DNA from: an uncultured Oscillospiraceae bacterium
GTDB lineage: Bacteria; Bacillota; Clostridia; Oscillospirales; Oscillospiraceae
Length of the DNA stretch: 64,000 bases
Assembly (NCBI GenBank): GCA_947626785.1
Contig: CANQTO010000004.1
Coordinates: forward strand, 1 to 64,000
Direction: 5' to 3'
Under the pieces are notes generated by a model. It worked only from the letters and a program-made list of their open reading frames with translations. It searched no databases and was not told the origin of the DNA. Position numbers and translations under genes: made by a program. The stretch's first letter is position 1; each line of letters begins with the position of its first letter. Below, piece by piece: positions 50,982 through 60,263 of the stretch.

Positions 50982-52379
50982 TTAGAGCCCGAAGTAGCGC
51001 TCCGCGTTCTTGACGCAGATGCCCTCGACGATCTGCTTGAGGGCCTTCTCGTCGTTGGGGTACTCGCCGTTTTCCACCCAGGAGCCCACCAGATCGCAGA
51101 GGATGCGCCGGAAGTACTCGTGCCGGGCATAGGACAGGAAGCTGCGGGAGTCGGTCAGCATGCCCACAAAGCCCGCCAGATAGCCCTCGTTGGCCAGGCT
51201 GGTCATCTGCTCGATCATGCCCTGCTTGTGGTCGTTGAACCACCAGCCGCTGCCGTGCTGGAGCTTGCTGACGGCCTCGCCGGTCTGGAAGCAGCCCATG
51301 ACGGTCTCGATGGCGGCGTTGTCGTTGGGGTTGAGGGAGTAGAGGATGGTCTTGGGCAGCTCGCCGGTCTCGTCCAGGGCGTTGAGGAAGGCGGCCAGCT
51401 CCTTGACGGAGGCGGCGTCGCCGATGGAGTCCACGCCCGCGTCCGGGCCCAGGGCCTGGAAGACCCGCTGGGAGTTGTTGCGGATGACGCCGAAGTGCAG
51501 CTGCATGGCCCAGCCCCGCTGGGCGTACTCCCGGCCCAGGAAGAGCAGCAGCGCGCTGCGGAACTTCCCGGCCTCCTCGGCCGTGGGGAGCTGGCCCTCC
51601 AGGCGGCGCTTGAAGATGCCAAAGATCTCGTCCTTCCCGGCGGGGACATAGCGGACGGCCTCCATGCCGTGGTCCGATAGGCGGCAGCCCAGGTCGCCGA
51701 AGGCGTCCAGGCGCTTTTTCAGCACCTTTTTCAGGCAGTTGAAGCAGTGGATCTCCTCCCCGGCAGCCTCGGCCAGGGTCTTCAGATAGTCCAGATACCC
51801 GGGCTTTTCGATGCTCAGGGCCTGGTCGGGCCGGAAGGTGGGCAGCACCTGGACCTCAAAGCCCTCCTCCTTGAGCTTCTTGTGCCACTCCAGGCTGTCC
51901 GCCGGGTCGTCGGTGGTGCAGAGGGCCTTCACGTTGGAGCCGGTGATCAGCTTGCGGGCGCTCATGTCCGGCTGGGCCAGCTTCGCGTTGCACAGCTGCC
52001 AGACCTCCTCGGCGGTGTCCCCGTTGAGGACGCCCTGATAGCCGAAGTAGTTGCGCAGCTCCAGGTGGCTCCAGTGGTAGAGCGGGTTGCCGATGGCAAG
52101 GCCGATGGTCTCCGCCCATTTCTGGAACTTCTCCCGGTCGGAGGCGTCGCCGGTCACATAGCGCTCCTCCACACCGGCCGAGCGCATCAGGCGCCACTTG
52201 TAGTGGTCGCCCCCCAGCCAGACCTGGGTGATGTTCTCAAACTTCCGGTCCTCGTAGATCTCCTTCGGGGACAGGTGGCAGTGGTAGTCGATGATCGGCA
52301 GGCCCGCGGCGTAGTCGTGGTACAGGTGCCGGGCCGTCTCGCTGGAGAGCAGAAAATCTTTGTCCATAAAGGCCTTCAT
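50982..52379 (-). CDS. uxaC: Glucuronate isomerase
   Basis: This 465-residue enzyme converts D-glucuronate to D-fructuronate (and galacturonate to tagaturonate). Motifs are YHDYAAGLPIIDYHCHLSPKEI with the metal-binding His pair, LCTTDDPADSLEWH, GWAMQLHFGVIRNNS and WWFNDHKQGMIEQM. It overlaps uxuB by four bases and is the last gene of the locus. Confidence 0.96.
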   Translation of the reverse strand: MKAFMDKDFLLSSETARHLYHDYAAGLPIIDYHCHLSPKEIYEDRKFENITQVWLGGDHYKWRLMRSAGVEERYVTGDASDREKFQKWAETIGLAIGNPLYHWSHLELRNYFGYQGVLNGDTAEEVWQLCNAKLAQPDMSARKLITGSNVKALCTTDDPADSLEWHKKLKEEGFEVQVLPTFRPDQALSIEKPGYLDYLKTLAEAAGEEIHCFNCLKKVLKKRLDAFGDLGCRLSDHGMEAVRYVPAGKDEIFGIFKRRLEGQLPTAEEAGKFRSALLLFLGREYAQRGWAMQLHFGVIRNNSQRVFQALGPDAGVDSIGDAASVKELAAFLNALDETGELPKTILYSLNPNDNAAIETVMGCFQTGEAVSKLQHGSGWWFNDHKQGMIEQMTSLANEGYLAGFVGMLTDSRSFLSYARHEYFRRILCDLVGSWVENGEYPNDEKALKQIVEGICVKNAERYFGL

Positions 52380-54001
52380 GCGCAGTGTCCTCCCTCGGTG
52401 ACGTATTTTTTCAAAGTGGCGCGGACCGCGCCGGGACCGGCGATCAGCTGGGCGAAGTAGGCGCAGACCAGATCGGCCATGCCGTTTGCCACCAGATCCA
52501 CACCGAAGATGGCGGCGTTGCTGAGCAGGCCGGAGAGCTGTGCCTTCAGCGCAGCGGGCTCAGGCCGGTCGCCCAGCCGGAAGCCCTGGACCACGGGGCA
52601 GACGGTGTCCAGCAGGGGGTCCGGGCTCAGGGTGAAGCTCTCGCCCTTGTCGTCCACGGCCATCAGGTAGCGCAGCCAGCCGGCAAAGACCAGGGGGATG
52701 AGCTTCAGGTCCTTCACGTCCAGGGTGTCGGAGGCCATATAGGCCTTGATGGTCTCGCCGAAGCGGATGGGCAGCTTCTGGGAGGTGTCGGTGGCGATGC
52801 GCTGGGGCATGTCGGGCATGAAGGGGTTGGGCAGGCGCACGTTCACCACCGCGTCGATAAACTCCTTGGGGTCCAGCACACCGGGGTCGGTGACCACGGG
52901 CAGGCCCTCTTTATAGCCCACAGTCTTGATGAGCCCCACCAGCTCCGGGTCCTTCATCTCCTCGTAGATCCGGTGATAGCCCAGCAGGCAGCCGTAGACG
53001 GCCAGGCTGGTGTGCAGGGGGTTGAGGCAGGTGCAGACCTTCATCCGCTCCACCTTGTCCACGGTCTCCCGCTGGGTGAAGATGATGCCGGCCTTCTCCA
53101 GCGGCGGGCGGCCGTTGGGGAAGCTGTCCTCGATGACCAGGTACTCGCACTCCTCGGCGTTGACGAAGGGGGCCACGTGGGTGCCCCGGGGGGTCACCAC
53201 GGGGGCGAAGCCCTCCAGGCCGTCGGCCTCCAGCAGCTCGCCCACGCTGGTGTCCGGGCTGGGGGTGATCTTGTCGATCATGGTCCAGGGGAAGCTGACC
53301 TTCTTAGGGTCGTTCACATAGGCGGCAAAGCCCTCCGGGACCAGGCCCTTCTCCGCCCAGGCCGCGGCAAAGGCGGTGACGGCGGCCTTCAGCTTGTCCC
53401 CGTTGTGGGAGCAGTTGTCCATGCTGACCATGGCGATGGGCAGCGCCCCGGCCTGATAGCGCTCAAGGAGCAGGGCGGTGAGCTTGCCCATGTAGCTCTT
53501 GGCGGCGGCGGGACCGGCGCTCAGGTCGGCGGCCACGTCGGCCAGGGTCTCGCCCTTGCCGTCCACCAGGCTGTAGCCCTTCTCGGTGATGGTGAAGCTG
53601 ACCATCTGCAAAGAGGGCTTTTTGAAGACCTCCGCCAGCTCTGCCTCCTGGCCGTAGAGGATATAGGTGTGGGCGATGCTGCCGACGACCGTCTTCTCCA
53701 CCTGGCCGCTGGCCTTCAGCGTCACCAGGACGGTGTAGTTGTCGTGGCTGTCCCCGCCCTTGCTGGTGCGCTCGGCGGCCAGGATGCCGGTGCTCATCAG
53801 GCCCTCGTTCAGGAGCTTCTGGGCGGCGTTGGCCTGGAAGGCTTTGAAGATATTGCCCGCGCCGAAGTGGAGCCAGGCGGGCTCTTTTAAGGTGGCCTCT
53901 ACCATGGCCTCCCGGTCGTACTGGGGCAGGGCGTAGCCCGCCGCCTCCCAGGTGGCCCGGTCCTTCAGACCGGCCGTGCTCAGATCCAGTTTCCTGCTCA
54001 T
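52376..54001 (-). CDS. uxuB: Fructuronate reductase (mannitol dehydrogenase family)
   Basis: This 541-residue NAD-dependent enzyme reduces fructuronate to mannonate. An N-terminal Rossmann-like region starts around WLHFGAGNIFKAFQANAAQK. The mannitol dehydrogenase signatures SMDNCSHNGDKLKAAV and FPWTMIDKITPSP, and the C-terminal KIRFGET-like KLPIRFGETIKAYM, follow. Overlaps of four bases with uxuA and with uxaC indicate coupled translation. Confidence 0.94.
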   Translation of the reverse strand: MSRKLDLSTAGLKDRATWEAAGYALPQYDREAMVEATLKEPAWLHFGAGNIFKAFQANAAQKLLNEGLMSTGILAAERTSKGGDSHDNYTVLVTLKASGQVEKTVVGSIAHTYILYGQEAELAEVFKKPSLQMVSFTITEKGYSLVDGKGETLADVAADLSAGPAAAKSYMGKLTALLLERYQAGALPIAMVSMDNCSHNGDKLKAAVTAFAAAWAEKGLVPEGFAAYVNDPKKVSFPWTMIDKITPSPDTSVGELLEADGLEGFAPVVTPRGTHVAPFVNAEECEYLVIEDSFPNGRPPLEKAGIIFTQRETVDKVERMKVCTCLNPLHTSLAVYGCLLGYHRIYEEMKDPELVGLIKTVGYKEGLPVVTDPGVLDPKEFIDAVVNVRLPNPFMPDMPQRIATDTSQKLPIRFGETIKAYMASDTLDVKDLKLIPLVFAGWLRYLMAVDDKGESFTLSPDPLLDTVCPVVQGFRLGDRPEPAALKAQLSGLLSNAAIFGVDLVANGMADLVCAYFAQLIAGPGAVRATLKKYVTEGGHCA

Positions 54002-55086
54002 GCTTTTGCCTCCTTGTCCATCAGATCCCAGGCGCCCAGCATATACATGATGCCCAGGGCCCGGTCATACAGGCCGTAGCCGGGGCGGCAGGTGCCGGGG
54101 CCCTCGCCCCACAGGTGCCGGCCGTGGTCGGGCCGGATATAGCCCTCGTAGCCGCAGTCGTGGTAAGCCCGGAGGATGTCGAGGATGCCGGTCTCGCCGT
54201 CGCAGTCCCGGTGGGAGGCCTCGGAGAAGTCCCCGTTGGGGAAGTGCTTGACGTTGCGGATGTGGGCAAAGGCGATCCGGTCGCAGTGCTTGCGGACGAT
54301 GGCGGCCACGTTGTTCTCGGGGTTGGCGTTCAGGCTGCCGGAGCAGAGGGTCAGGCAGTTATACGGGTCGTCCACCATGGCCAGGAAGCGGTCGATGCTC
54401 TCGCTGTCCACCAGCAGCCGGGGCAGGCCGAAGATGTCCCAGGGGGGATCGTCCATGTGGACGGCCATCTTGATATCGCACTCGTGGCAGACGGGCATGA
54501 GCCGCTCCAGGAAATACTTGAAGTTGGCCCAGAGCTTCTCCTTGGTCACGTCTTTGTACTTGTCAAAGAGCTCGTCCAGCTTGGCCATCCGCTCCGGCTC
54601 CCAGCCGGGGAAGGTCATGTGGTACTTCTCGGTGAAGCTCATCACATAGTCGGCCATCTCCTTAGGGTCGTCCTGGATCATGTCCTTCTGGTAGTACAGG
54701 GCGGTGGAGCCGTCGCCCACCGGATGGAACAGGTCGCTGCGGGTCCAGTCAAAGATGGGCATGAAGTTGTAGCAGATGACCTTCACGCCGAAGGGGGCTA
54801 GGTTCCGGATGGTCTGGATGTAGTTGTCGATGTACCCGTCCCGGCTGGGCAGGCCGATCTTGATGTCGTCGTGGACGTTGACGGACTCCACCACGTCGGC
54901 GTTGAAGCCGTGGGCGCGGATGTCCTCCACCACCGGGGCGATCTCCTCCGGCTGCCACACCTCGCCGGGCATTTTGTCGTGCAGGGCCCAGACGATGGTG
55001 CTCACGCCGGGGATCTGCCGGATGTCCTCCAGGCTGATCCCGTCGTTGCCTTCGCCGTACCAGCGAAAGCCCATTTGCATTGGCAT
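53998..55086 (-). CDS. uxuA: Mannonate dehydratase
   Basis: This 362-residue metal-dependent enzyme turns mannonate into 2-keto-3-deoxygluconate. It starts MPMQMGFRWYGEGNDGISLE, and GGGAGG lies seven bases upstream. Metal-site segments are MAVHMDDPPWDIFGLPR, NCLTLCSGSL, HIRNVKHFPNGDFSEASHRD and YIRPDHGRHLWGE. A perfect TTGCAAAAC-GA-GTTTTGCAA hairpin separates it from the upstream GH31 gene. Confidence 0.96.
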   Translation of the reverse strand: MPMQMGFRWYGEGNDGISLEDIRQIPGVSTIVWALHDKMPGEVWQPEEIAPVVEDIRAHGFNADVVESVNVHDDIKIGLPSRDGYIDNYIQTIRNLAPFGVKVICYNFMPIFDWTRSDLFHPVGDGSTALYYQKDMIQDDPKEMADYVMSFTEKYHMTFPGWEPERMAKLDELFDKYKDVTKEKLWANFKYFLERLMPVCHECDIKMAVHMDDPPWDIFGLPRLLVDSESIDRFLAMVDDPYNCLTLCSGSLNANPENNVAAIVRKHCDRIAFAHIRNVKHFPNGDFSEASHRDCDGETGILDILRAYHDCGYEGYIRPDHGRHLWGEGPGTCRPGYGLYDRALGIMYMLGAWDLMDKEAKA

Positions 55087-55115
55087 GATAATACCTCCCT
55101 CTCAAAATTATCTGC

Positions 55116-55135
55116 TTGCAAAACGAGTTTTGCAA
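55116..55135. repeat. Hairpin between the second GH31 gene and uxuA
   Basis: TTGCAAAAC and GTTTTGCAA pair around GA. It may tune expression of uxuA relative to the upstream genes. Confidence 0.6.
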
Positions 55136-55141
55136 TTTGCC

Positions 55142-57652
55142 TTATTCCTCGTTCATTCCGATCAGGTCGAACTTCTCCGTGGAGACCACGATGTCGAAGT
55201 CGTCCTTGGCCGGTTTCGGGCACTTGACGCGGATCGTCCGGTCGGACAGCTCGTAGTACCAGCCCTCCTCGGCTTCCTCCCAGTTGTCCCGCACGATGTA
55301 GCGGGGGATCTGCCGCCCGTCCACGGTCACCCAGAAGGCGCCCTTCTGCTTGCTGACCAGCGTCAAACTCAGCCGCTCCACGGTTCCGGCCCAGCTCCCC
55401 TCCTTGTGGAAGGAGACGACCGTCCGGTCCCCGGCCTTGACGGAGATGCACGTCCGGGCGCTGACGCCCCGCTTGTAGTCCTCCGTGTGGCCGTCGTCGT
55501 CGTAGAACAGGAAGGAGCTGTCCCCCTCCGCGCCGATGGTCAGATCCAGCTGCCGCATGGTGTCGGAGAGGATGTGCTTTACGTCCTCGCTGGTCAGGAG
55601 GATGCCGCTGCCCCGCAGGAACATGGGGATAGTCCCCAGCTCCACAGGTACGGAGATCACCTGGCCGCCGGCGTACTCGCGCATGTGGTCGTTCATGTCG
55701 TACCACTTGGTCCCGGCGGGCAGATACAGCTCCCGGGTCTTCGCGCCCTTCTCCACCACGTTTGCCACCAGCAGGGCGGGCCCGAACAGAAAGCTCAGGT
55801 GCTCGTCGGTGTAGCAGGCCGGGTCCTCCGGGAACTCCAGGAACAAGGGCCGCATGGCGGGCAGGCCGCTGACGCTGGCCTCGTACATCAGCGAGTACAG
55901 GGCCGGCAGCATCCGGTAGCGCAGGGCGTAGGCCGCCCGGACATAGGGCAGGTTCTCCTCGTACATCCAGGGCTGGGTGACGGTGTTGTCGCTGTTGGCG
56001 GAGTTGAGAGTGAAGCGGGGCTGGAAGATGCCGCTCTGGATCCACCGGAGCAGCAGCTCCCCCTCTGGGGCCGGGCCGGCGAAGCCGCCGATGTCGCAGC
56101 CCATGTTGGCGCAGCCGGACAGGCCCATGCCCAGAATGGTGGCGATGTTGAACTTCAGGGTCTTCCAGCCGGTCAGATTGTCCCCGCCCCAGACCTGGGC
56201 GTAGCGCTGGATGCCGGCAAAGCCCGCCCGGTTGATGACGTAGGGCCGCTCATTGGGGTACACGTCCCGTAGCGCCTGGATGGCGGTGTAGGCCATCATG
56301 TTGGAGTGGATGATCTTCAGCCGGGCCATGTCGCCCTGGCCGCCCTCAAAGTCGCAGCGGGCGTCCCGGTCCTCCACGCCGTCCATCTCGCAGTTGTCGT
56401 TCCAGACGGTCTTGGTGCCCTTGCGGAGGATGTTCTCCTCCAACAGGGCCTTCCAGGCCTCCCGGCCCGCCGGGCCGGTGAAGTCGATGAAGCGGCCCTC
56501 GCCGCCCCACCAGCGGCCGTAGTAGTCGCCCTTGCCGTCGGGGGTCTTGATGAAGGCGTCCCGCTCCTCATAGTACTTGGCGTAGGGGTGCCGCTTCAGG
56601 ACGCCGGGCTTCAGGTTGCAGATCACGTTGATGCCCATGGCGTTCATCTTCTCGAAGAAGCCCTCCGGGTCGGGGAAGCGCTTGTGGTTCCAGTTGAAGG
56701 TGTAGCGCAGGCCGTCGGCCTCTCCGGAGGAGTAGCCGGAGGCCAGCCAGAAGTTGTCGATCCAGATCTGCTCCTTGAAGTGCTTGTCGATGACCTTGTA
56801 GATCTCCTGATCGCAGTCCTTCTCCAGCTCCGCGTAGTACATGGTGGAGGCGCAGTAGCCCAGGGACTGCTTGGTGGGCAGGATGGTCCGGCCGGTGAGC
56901 CAGGTGTAGCGCTCCACCACCTGGGCGGGCGTGGGCCCGTTTATCAGGAACAGGTCGATATCGCCCCCGTCGGTCTGGTAGTAGCAGTAGCGCTCCCAGT
57001 AGCCGCTGATCTCCTGGCCCATGTCGAACACGCAGTCGTAGGAGTTGTGGTAGAACAGGCCCAGGGCGTGGAGGCTGTCCTCACCGGTGCGGATATAGAA
57101 GGGGATGTGCTTGTACATGGGGTCCCCGGTCTCCGGGTCGTGGCCGATGGCGTCCTTGGGGGACATGCGCAGCCGCCGGAACTTCTTGTCCAGGTGGCCG
57201 GTCTTCTCGCCGAAGCCGTAGAAGTGGTCCTTCTCCCGGTCCATGCAGGAGTAGTGGGACAGGCGGCCCAGCTGGTCCTTCTCAAAGGCCCGCTCCGGCA
57301 GATCCCGGTACAGGCAGCGGCCCTCCCGGTCGAAGAGGGAAAAGGAGAAGGGGGCTTTTCTCAGCACCAGCTTCACGCTGCCCGTCTCAAAGCTCAGGCT
57401 TTTCTCTGCCTCTTCGCAGGGGATGTCCAGAGCCGGGACCCGCCGCCGTTCCCCCTCAAAGAGGGGGTCCAGGCGGTCGGGCCAGGCGGTGGTCACCAGG
57501 GTGTAGGACTCCTCGGGAAAGGCGCGGTCAAAGGAGACCCGGATGCGGATCACGTCGTCGCTGAGGAAGACCAGCTTCACGTCCGCGCTGTCGCCGTGGA
57601 CGAGCCAGCCGTTCTCCGTTTTTTCAAGGGACTCAAAGCGTCTTAAAAGCAT
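55142..57652 (-). CDS. Glycoside hydrolase family 31 alpha-glycosidase (copy 2)
   Basis: This 836-residue enzyme has an N-terminal beta-sandwich, a catalytic barrel and C-terminal beta domains. GH31 marks are IWIDNFWLASGYSSGEADGL, the nucleophile-region WNDNCEMDG, the acid/base-region VWGGDNLTGWKTLKFNI and GCDIGGFAGPAPEGELLLRW. No signal peptide is visible, so it probably acts in the cytosol. GH31 covers alpha-glucosidases, alpha-xylosidases and related enzymes; which bond is cut is unknown. It lies 12 bases after its paralogue. Confidence 0.93.
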   Translation of the reverse strand: MLLRRFESLEKTENGWLVHGDSADVKLVFLSDDVIRIRVSFDRAFPEESYTLVTTAWPDRLDPLFEGERRRVPALDIPCEEAEKSLSFETGSVKLVLRKAPFSFSLFDREGRCLYRDLPERAFEKDQLGRLSHYSCMDREKDHFYGFGEKTGHLDKKFRRLRMSPKDAIGHDPETGDPMYKHIPFYIRTGEDSLHALGLFYHNSYDCVFDMGQEISGYWERYCYYQTDGGDIDLFLINGPTPAQVVERYTWLTGRTILPTKQSLGYCASTMYYAELEKDCDQEIYKVIDKHFKEQIWIDNFWLASGYSSGEADGLRYTFNWNHKRFPDPEGFFEKMNAMGINVICNLKPGVLKRHPYAKYYEERDAFIKTPDGKGDYYGRWWGGEGRFIDFTGPAGREAWKALLEENILRKGTKTVWNDNCEMDGVEDRDARCDFEGGQGDMARLKIIHSNMMAYTAIQALRDVYPNERPYVINRAGFAGIQRYAQVWGGDNLTGWKTLKFNIATILGMGLSGCANMGCDIGGFAGPAPEGELLLRWIQSGIFQPRFTLNSANSDNTVTQPWMYEENLPYVRAAYALRYRMLPALYSLMYEASVSGLPAMRPLFLEFPEDPACYTDEHLSFLFGPALLVANVVEKGAKTRELYLPAGTKWYDMNDHMREYAGGQVISVPVELGTIPMFLRGSGILLTSEDVKHILSDTMRQLDLTIGAEGDSSFLFYDDDGHTEDYKRGVSARTCISVKAGDRTVVSFHKEGSWAGTVERLSLTLVSKQKGAFWVTVDGRQIPRYIVRDNWEEAEEGWYYELSDRTIRVKCPKPAKDDFDIVVSTEKFDLIGMNEE

Positions 57653-57664
57653 GGCGCTGCCCTC

Positions 57665-60157
57665 TTACATGCCGATCAGGTCGAAGTCCTCGAAGGAGAC
57701 GGTGAGGGTCACGTCCTTCTTGGGGTTGGGGTACTTGACCAGCACGGCCTTCTTGGTCTGGCTGTAGTACCAGCCCTGCTCCGCCGCTTCGAACTTCCGG
57801 CGGTTGAGGAAGTGCTCCAGCTTCTCCCCGTCCAGGGCCACCCAGAAGGGGCTCCGGTCCTTGCGGATCATCTCCACGGTGACGCTGTCCACGAAGTCGG
57901 CATAGCTGCCTTCGGCCTTGAAGCCCACCTTCACCACGCTCTCGCCGGACATGCTGATCTCCGTCTTGCGGTAGACGCCCTTGGCGTAGTCGTTGCTCAC
58001 GCCGTCGTCGTCATAGAGGGTGTAGCTCCGCTCGCCGCCGGGGGCCATGACCAGGTGCAGCTGGGTCATGTGGTCGTTTGCCATGCTCATCAGCTGGTTG
58101 CCGGCCATGGGGATGATGGCGCCCTCCCGGATGAACAGGGGGATGCTGCTCATGTCCACGGGGATCTCGATGGTCTGGCCGCCCTCGTAGCAGGCGAAGT
58201 TGTCGTTCCAGTCGTACCACTTGCAGCCGGCGGGCAGATAGACCTTCCGGGTCTTGGCGCCCTTCTCGATCACGTTGGCGACTAAGATATCCCGGCCGTA
58301 CATGAACTCGAAATTCTCGTCGTAGACCTTCTCGTCGTTCTGGAACTCATAGACCAGGGCCCGCATGATGGGCGCGCCGGTCTGATGGGCCTCGTACTCG
58401 GCGGAGTACAGATAGGGGGTCAGCCGGTAGCGCAGGAGGATGGCGTCCCGGATGAGGCCGGCGGACTTGCGGTACATCCAGGGCTCGGTGACGGTGTTGT
58501 CGTTGCTGGCGGAGTGGATGGAGAAGCGGGGCTGGAAGACGCCGTTCTGCACCCAGCGGACGAAGAGCTCCTCCTCGGGAGCGGGGCCCGCGAAGCCGCC
58601 GATGTCCGCGCCCTCGTTGGGCTGGCCGGACAGGCCCATTCCGGTGATGATGGGGATGTTGTACTGGAGGCTGGTCCAGCTGGTGTAGTTGTCGCCGCAC
58701 CAGGTCTGGGCGTATTTCTGGATGCCGGAGCTGCCGCTGCGGCACACGGAGTAGGGCCGGGCGTCGGCGTTGTGTTCCTTCACCGCGTCATTGCTCATCT
58801 TGCACATGAGGGTGCACATGATGGGCTTGAGCTGGCCGATAGTGCCGCCCTTGCCGTCAAAGTCGCAGCGGACATCCTTGTCCAGCAGGCTGTCGTACTC
58901 GCAGTTGTCGTTCCAGACGGAGTCGGTGCCCACGTCGATGATGTTCTCGATCAGGTAGTCCTTCCAGATCCGCCGGGCGGAGGGCTTGGTGAAGTCCCAG
59001 AAGGCCCCGTCGCCGCCCCACCATTTGCCGACGCCGTAGGTATCGCTCTTGGAGTCCTTGACGAACACGTCCTTCTCCACGAACTCATTGAACCAGGGGT
59101 GCATCAGCAGGATGCCCGGCTTCACATTGGGCACGTTCTGGGCGCCCTTCTCGTTCATGGCGGCGAAGTAGGCCCGGGGGTCCTTGAAGCGCTCCTTGTT
59201 CCACACAAAGACGCAGCGTTTGTTGTTATAGCTGGTGTAGCCGGAGGACAGGTGGAAGCCGTCGATGGGGAAGCCCTCCTCCTTGATGGTGTCGATGAAC
59301 TCCAGCACCGCGTCGTCGCTGTCCTTCTCCAGCTCCGGGTAGTACATGGAGGAGCCCTGATAGCCCAGGGCCCGCTTGGGCAGCAGGGCCGGGCGGCCGG
59401 TCAGCAGGGTATAGTTGTCCACGATCCGGGCCAGGGTATTGCCCCCCAGCAGGAACAGGTCGATGTCGCCGCCGTCGGCCTGCCAGTAGGTGTAGCGGGG
59501 CCAGTAGTTGCTCTTCTCCCGGCCCATGTTGAACACGGACTCATAGAAGTTGTGGTAGAACAGGCCCACGGCCTTGCCGGTCTTCCGGCTCAGGCGGATA
59601 TAGAAGGGGATGTGCTTGTAGAGGGTGTCCATCTTGGTGGCGTCATAGCCCATGGCGTCGGTGGCCCGCTCCCGCAGAAACTCCTTGTTCTTGTTCAGGT
59701 TGCCGGTCTTCTCGCCGAAGCCGTAGAAGCAGTCGTCCTCCTCCATGCGGCTGTAAGCGGTGACGCGCTTGTTGGAGTCCAGGATGAAGGGGCTCTCGGT
59801 CAGGCTGCTGTAGAGCTCCGTGCCCTCCGCGTCGTAGAGGCGGACGCACAGGGGGTCCTTATCCACTTCCAGGCGGAGCTTGGCGGTGGCGAAGGTCAGG
59901 GTCTTCTCCGTCTCGGTCAGGGCGGGCTCCACGGGGGTCAGCCGGGTGCGCTCTCCCTCAAACAGGGGGTCCAGCCGGTCCTCCCAGGCGGTAGTGGCCA
60001 GGATGTAGGACTCCTCGGCCAGCTCCCGGTCGAAGGCCACGCGGACCCGGGCGATCTCGTCGGTGACGAAGACGACCTTGATGTCGGCACAGTTGGCGTG
60101 GAGGATGAAGGCGCCGTCCCGGCGCTCCATGCCGGTGATTTTCGAGCAAATGTCCAT
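57665..60157 (-). CDS. Glycoside hydrolase family 31 alpha-glycosidase (copy 1)
   Basis: This 830-residue paralogue of the next gene has the same domain order. Signatures are DGFHLSSGYTSYNNKRCVFV, the nucleophile-region VWNDNCEYDSLL, TWCGDNYTSWTSLQYNI and GADIGGFAGPAPEEELFVRW. Both copies share the uncommon WNDNCE motif rather than the frequent WxDMNE. Differences in the segment after DG suggest different substrates. No signal peptide is visible. GAGG precedes the ATG. Confidence 0.93.
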   Translation of the reverse strand: MDICSKITGMERRDGAFILHANCADIKVVFVTDEIARVRVAFDRELAEESYILATTAWEDRLDPLFEGERTRLTPVEPALTETEKTLTFATAKLRLEVDKDPLCVRLYDAEGTELYSSLTESPFILDSNKRVTAYSRMEEDDCFYGFGEKTGNLNKNKEFLRERATDAMGYDATKMDTLYKHIPFYIRLSRKTGKAVGLFYHNFYESVFNMGREKSNYWPRYTYWQADGGDIDLFLLGGNTLARIVDNYTLLTGRPALLPKRALGYQGSSMYYPELEKDSDDAVLEFIDTIKEEGFPIDGFHLSSGYTSYNNKRCVFVWNKERFKDPRAYFAAMNEKGAQNVPNVKPGILLMHPWFNEFVEKDVFVKDSKSDTYGVGKWWGGDGAFWDFTKPSARRIWKDYLIENIIDVGTDSVWNDNCEYDSLLDKDVRCDFDGKGGTIGQLKPIMCTLMCKMSNDAVKEHNADARPYSVCRSGSSGIQKYAQTWCGDNYTSWTSLQYNIPIITGMGLSGQPNEGADIGGFAGPAPEEELFVRWVQNGVFQPRFSIHSASNDNTVTEPWMYRKSAGLIRDAILLRYRLTPYLYSAEYEAHQTGAPIMRALVYEFQNDEKVYDENFEFMYGRDILVANVIEKGAKTRKVYLPAGCKWYDWNDNFACYEGGQTIEIPVDMSSIPLFIREGAIIPMAGNQLMSMANDHMTQLHLVMAPGGERSYTLYDDDGVSNDYAKGVYRKTEISMSGESVVKVGFKAEGSYADFVDSVTVEMIRKDRSPFWVALDGEKLEHFLNRRKFEAAEQGWYYSQTKKAVLVKYPNPKKDVTLTVSFEDFDLIGM

Positions 60158-60211
60158 GTTTTACCTCGCAAAATGTGATTTTTTGGTATAAAAGGGGCGG
60201 CCCCACCCCGG

Positions 60212-60234
60212 CAGACGGCGCACGGCGCCGCCTG
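60212..60234 (-). terminator. GC-rich hairpin between TRAP permease and GH31 genes
   Basis: CAGACGGCGC and GCGCCGCCTG (one mismatch) flank ACG. A second GC palindrome (GGGGCGGCCCC) lies at 60194-60204. Without a U-run these may attenuate or process rather than end the transcript. The 106-base gap is otherwise featureless. Confidence 0.45.
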
Positions 60235-60263
60235 ACGGGAATAGGACCGCCGCATGGTTGAGT

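Noticed and set aside
58385-60178. A 597-codon plus-strand frame opposite the first GH31 gene
   Set aside because: The Gly/Val/Ala/His-rich translation is typical of the reverse frame of high-GC coding DNA. The real gene is on the minus strand.
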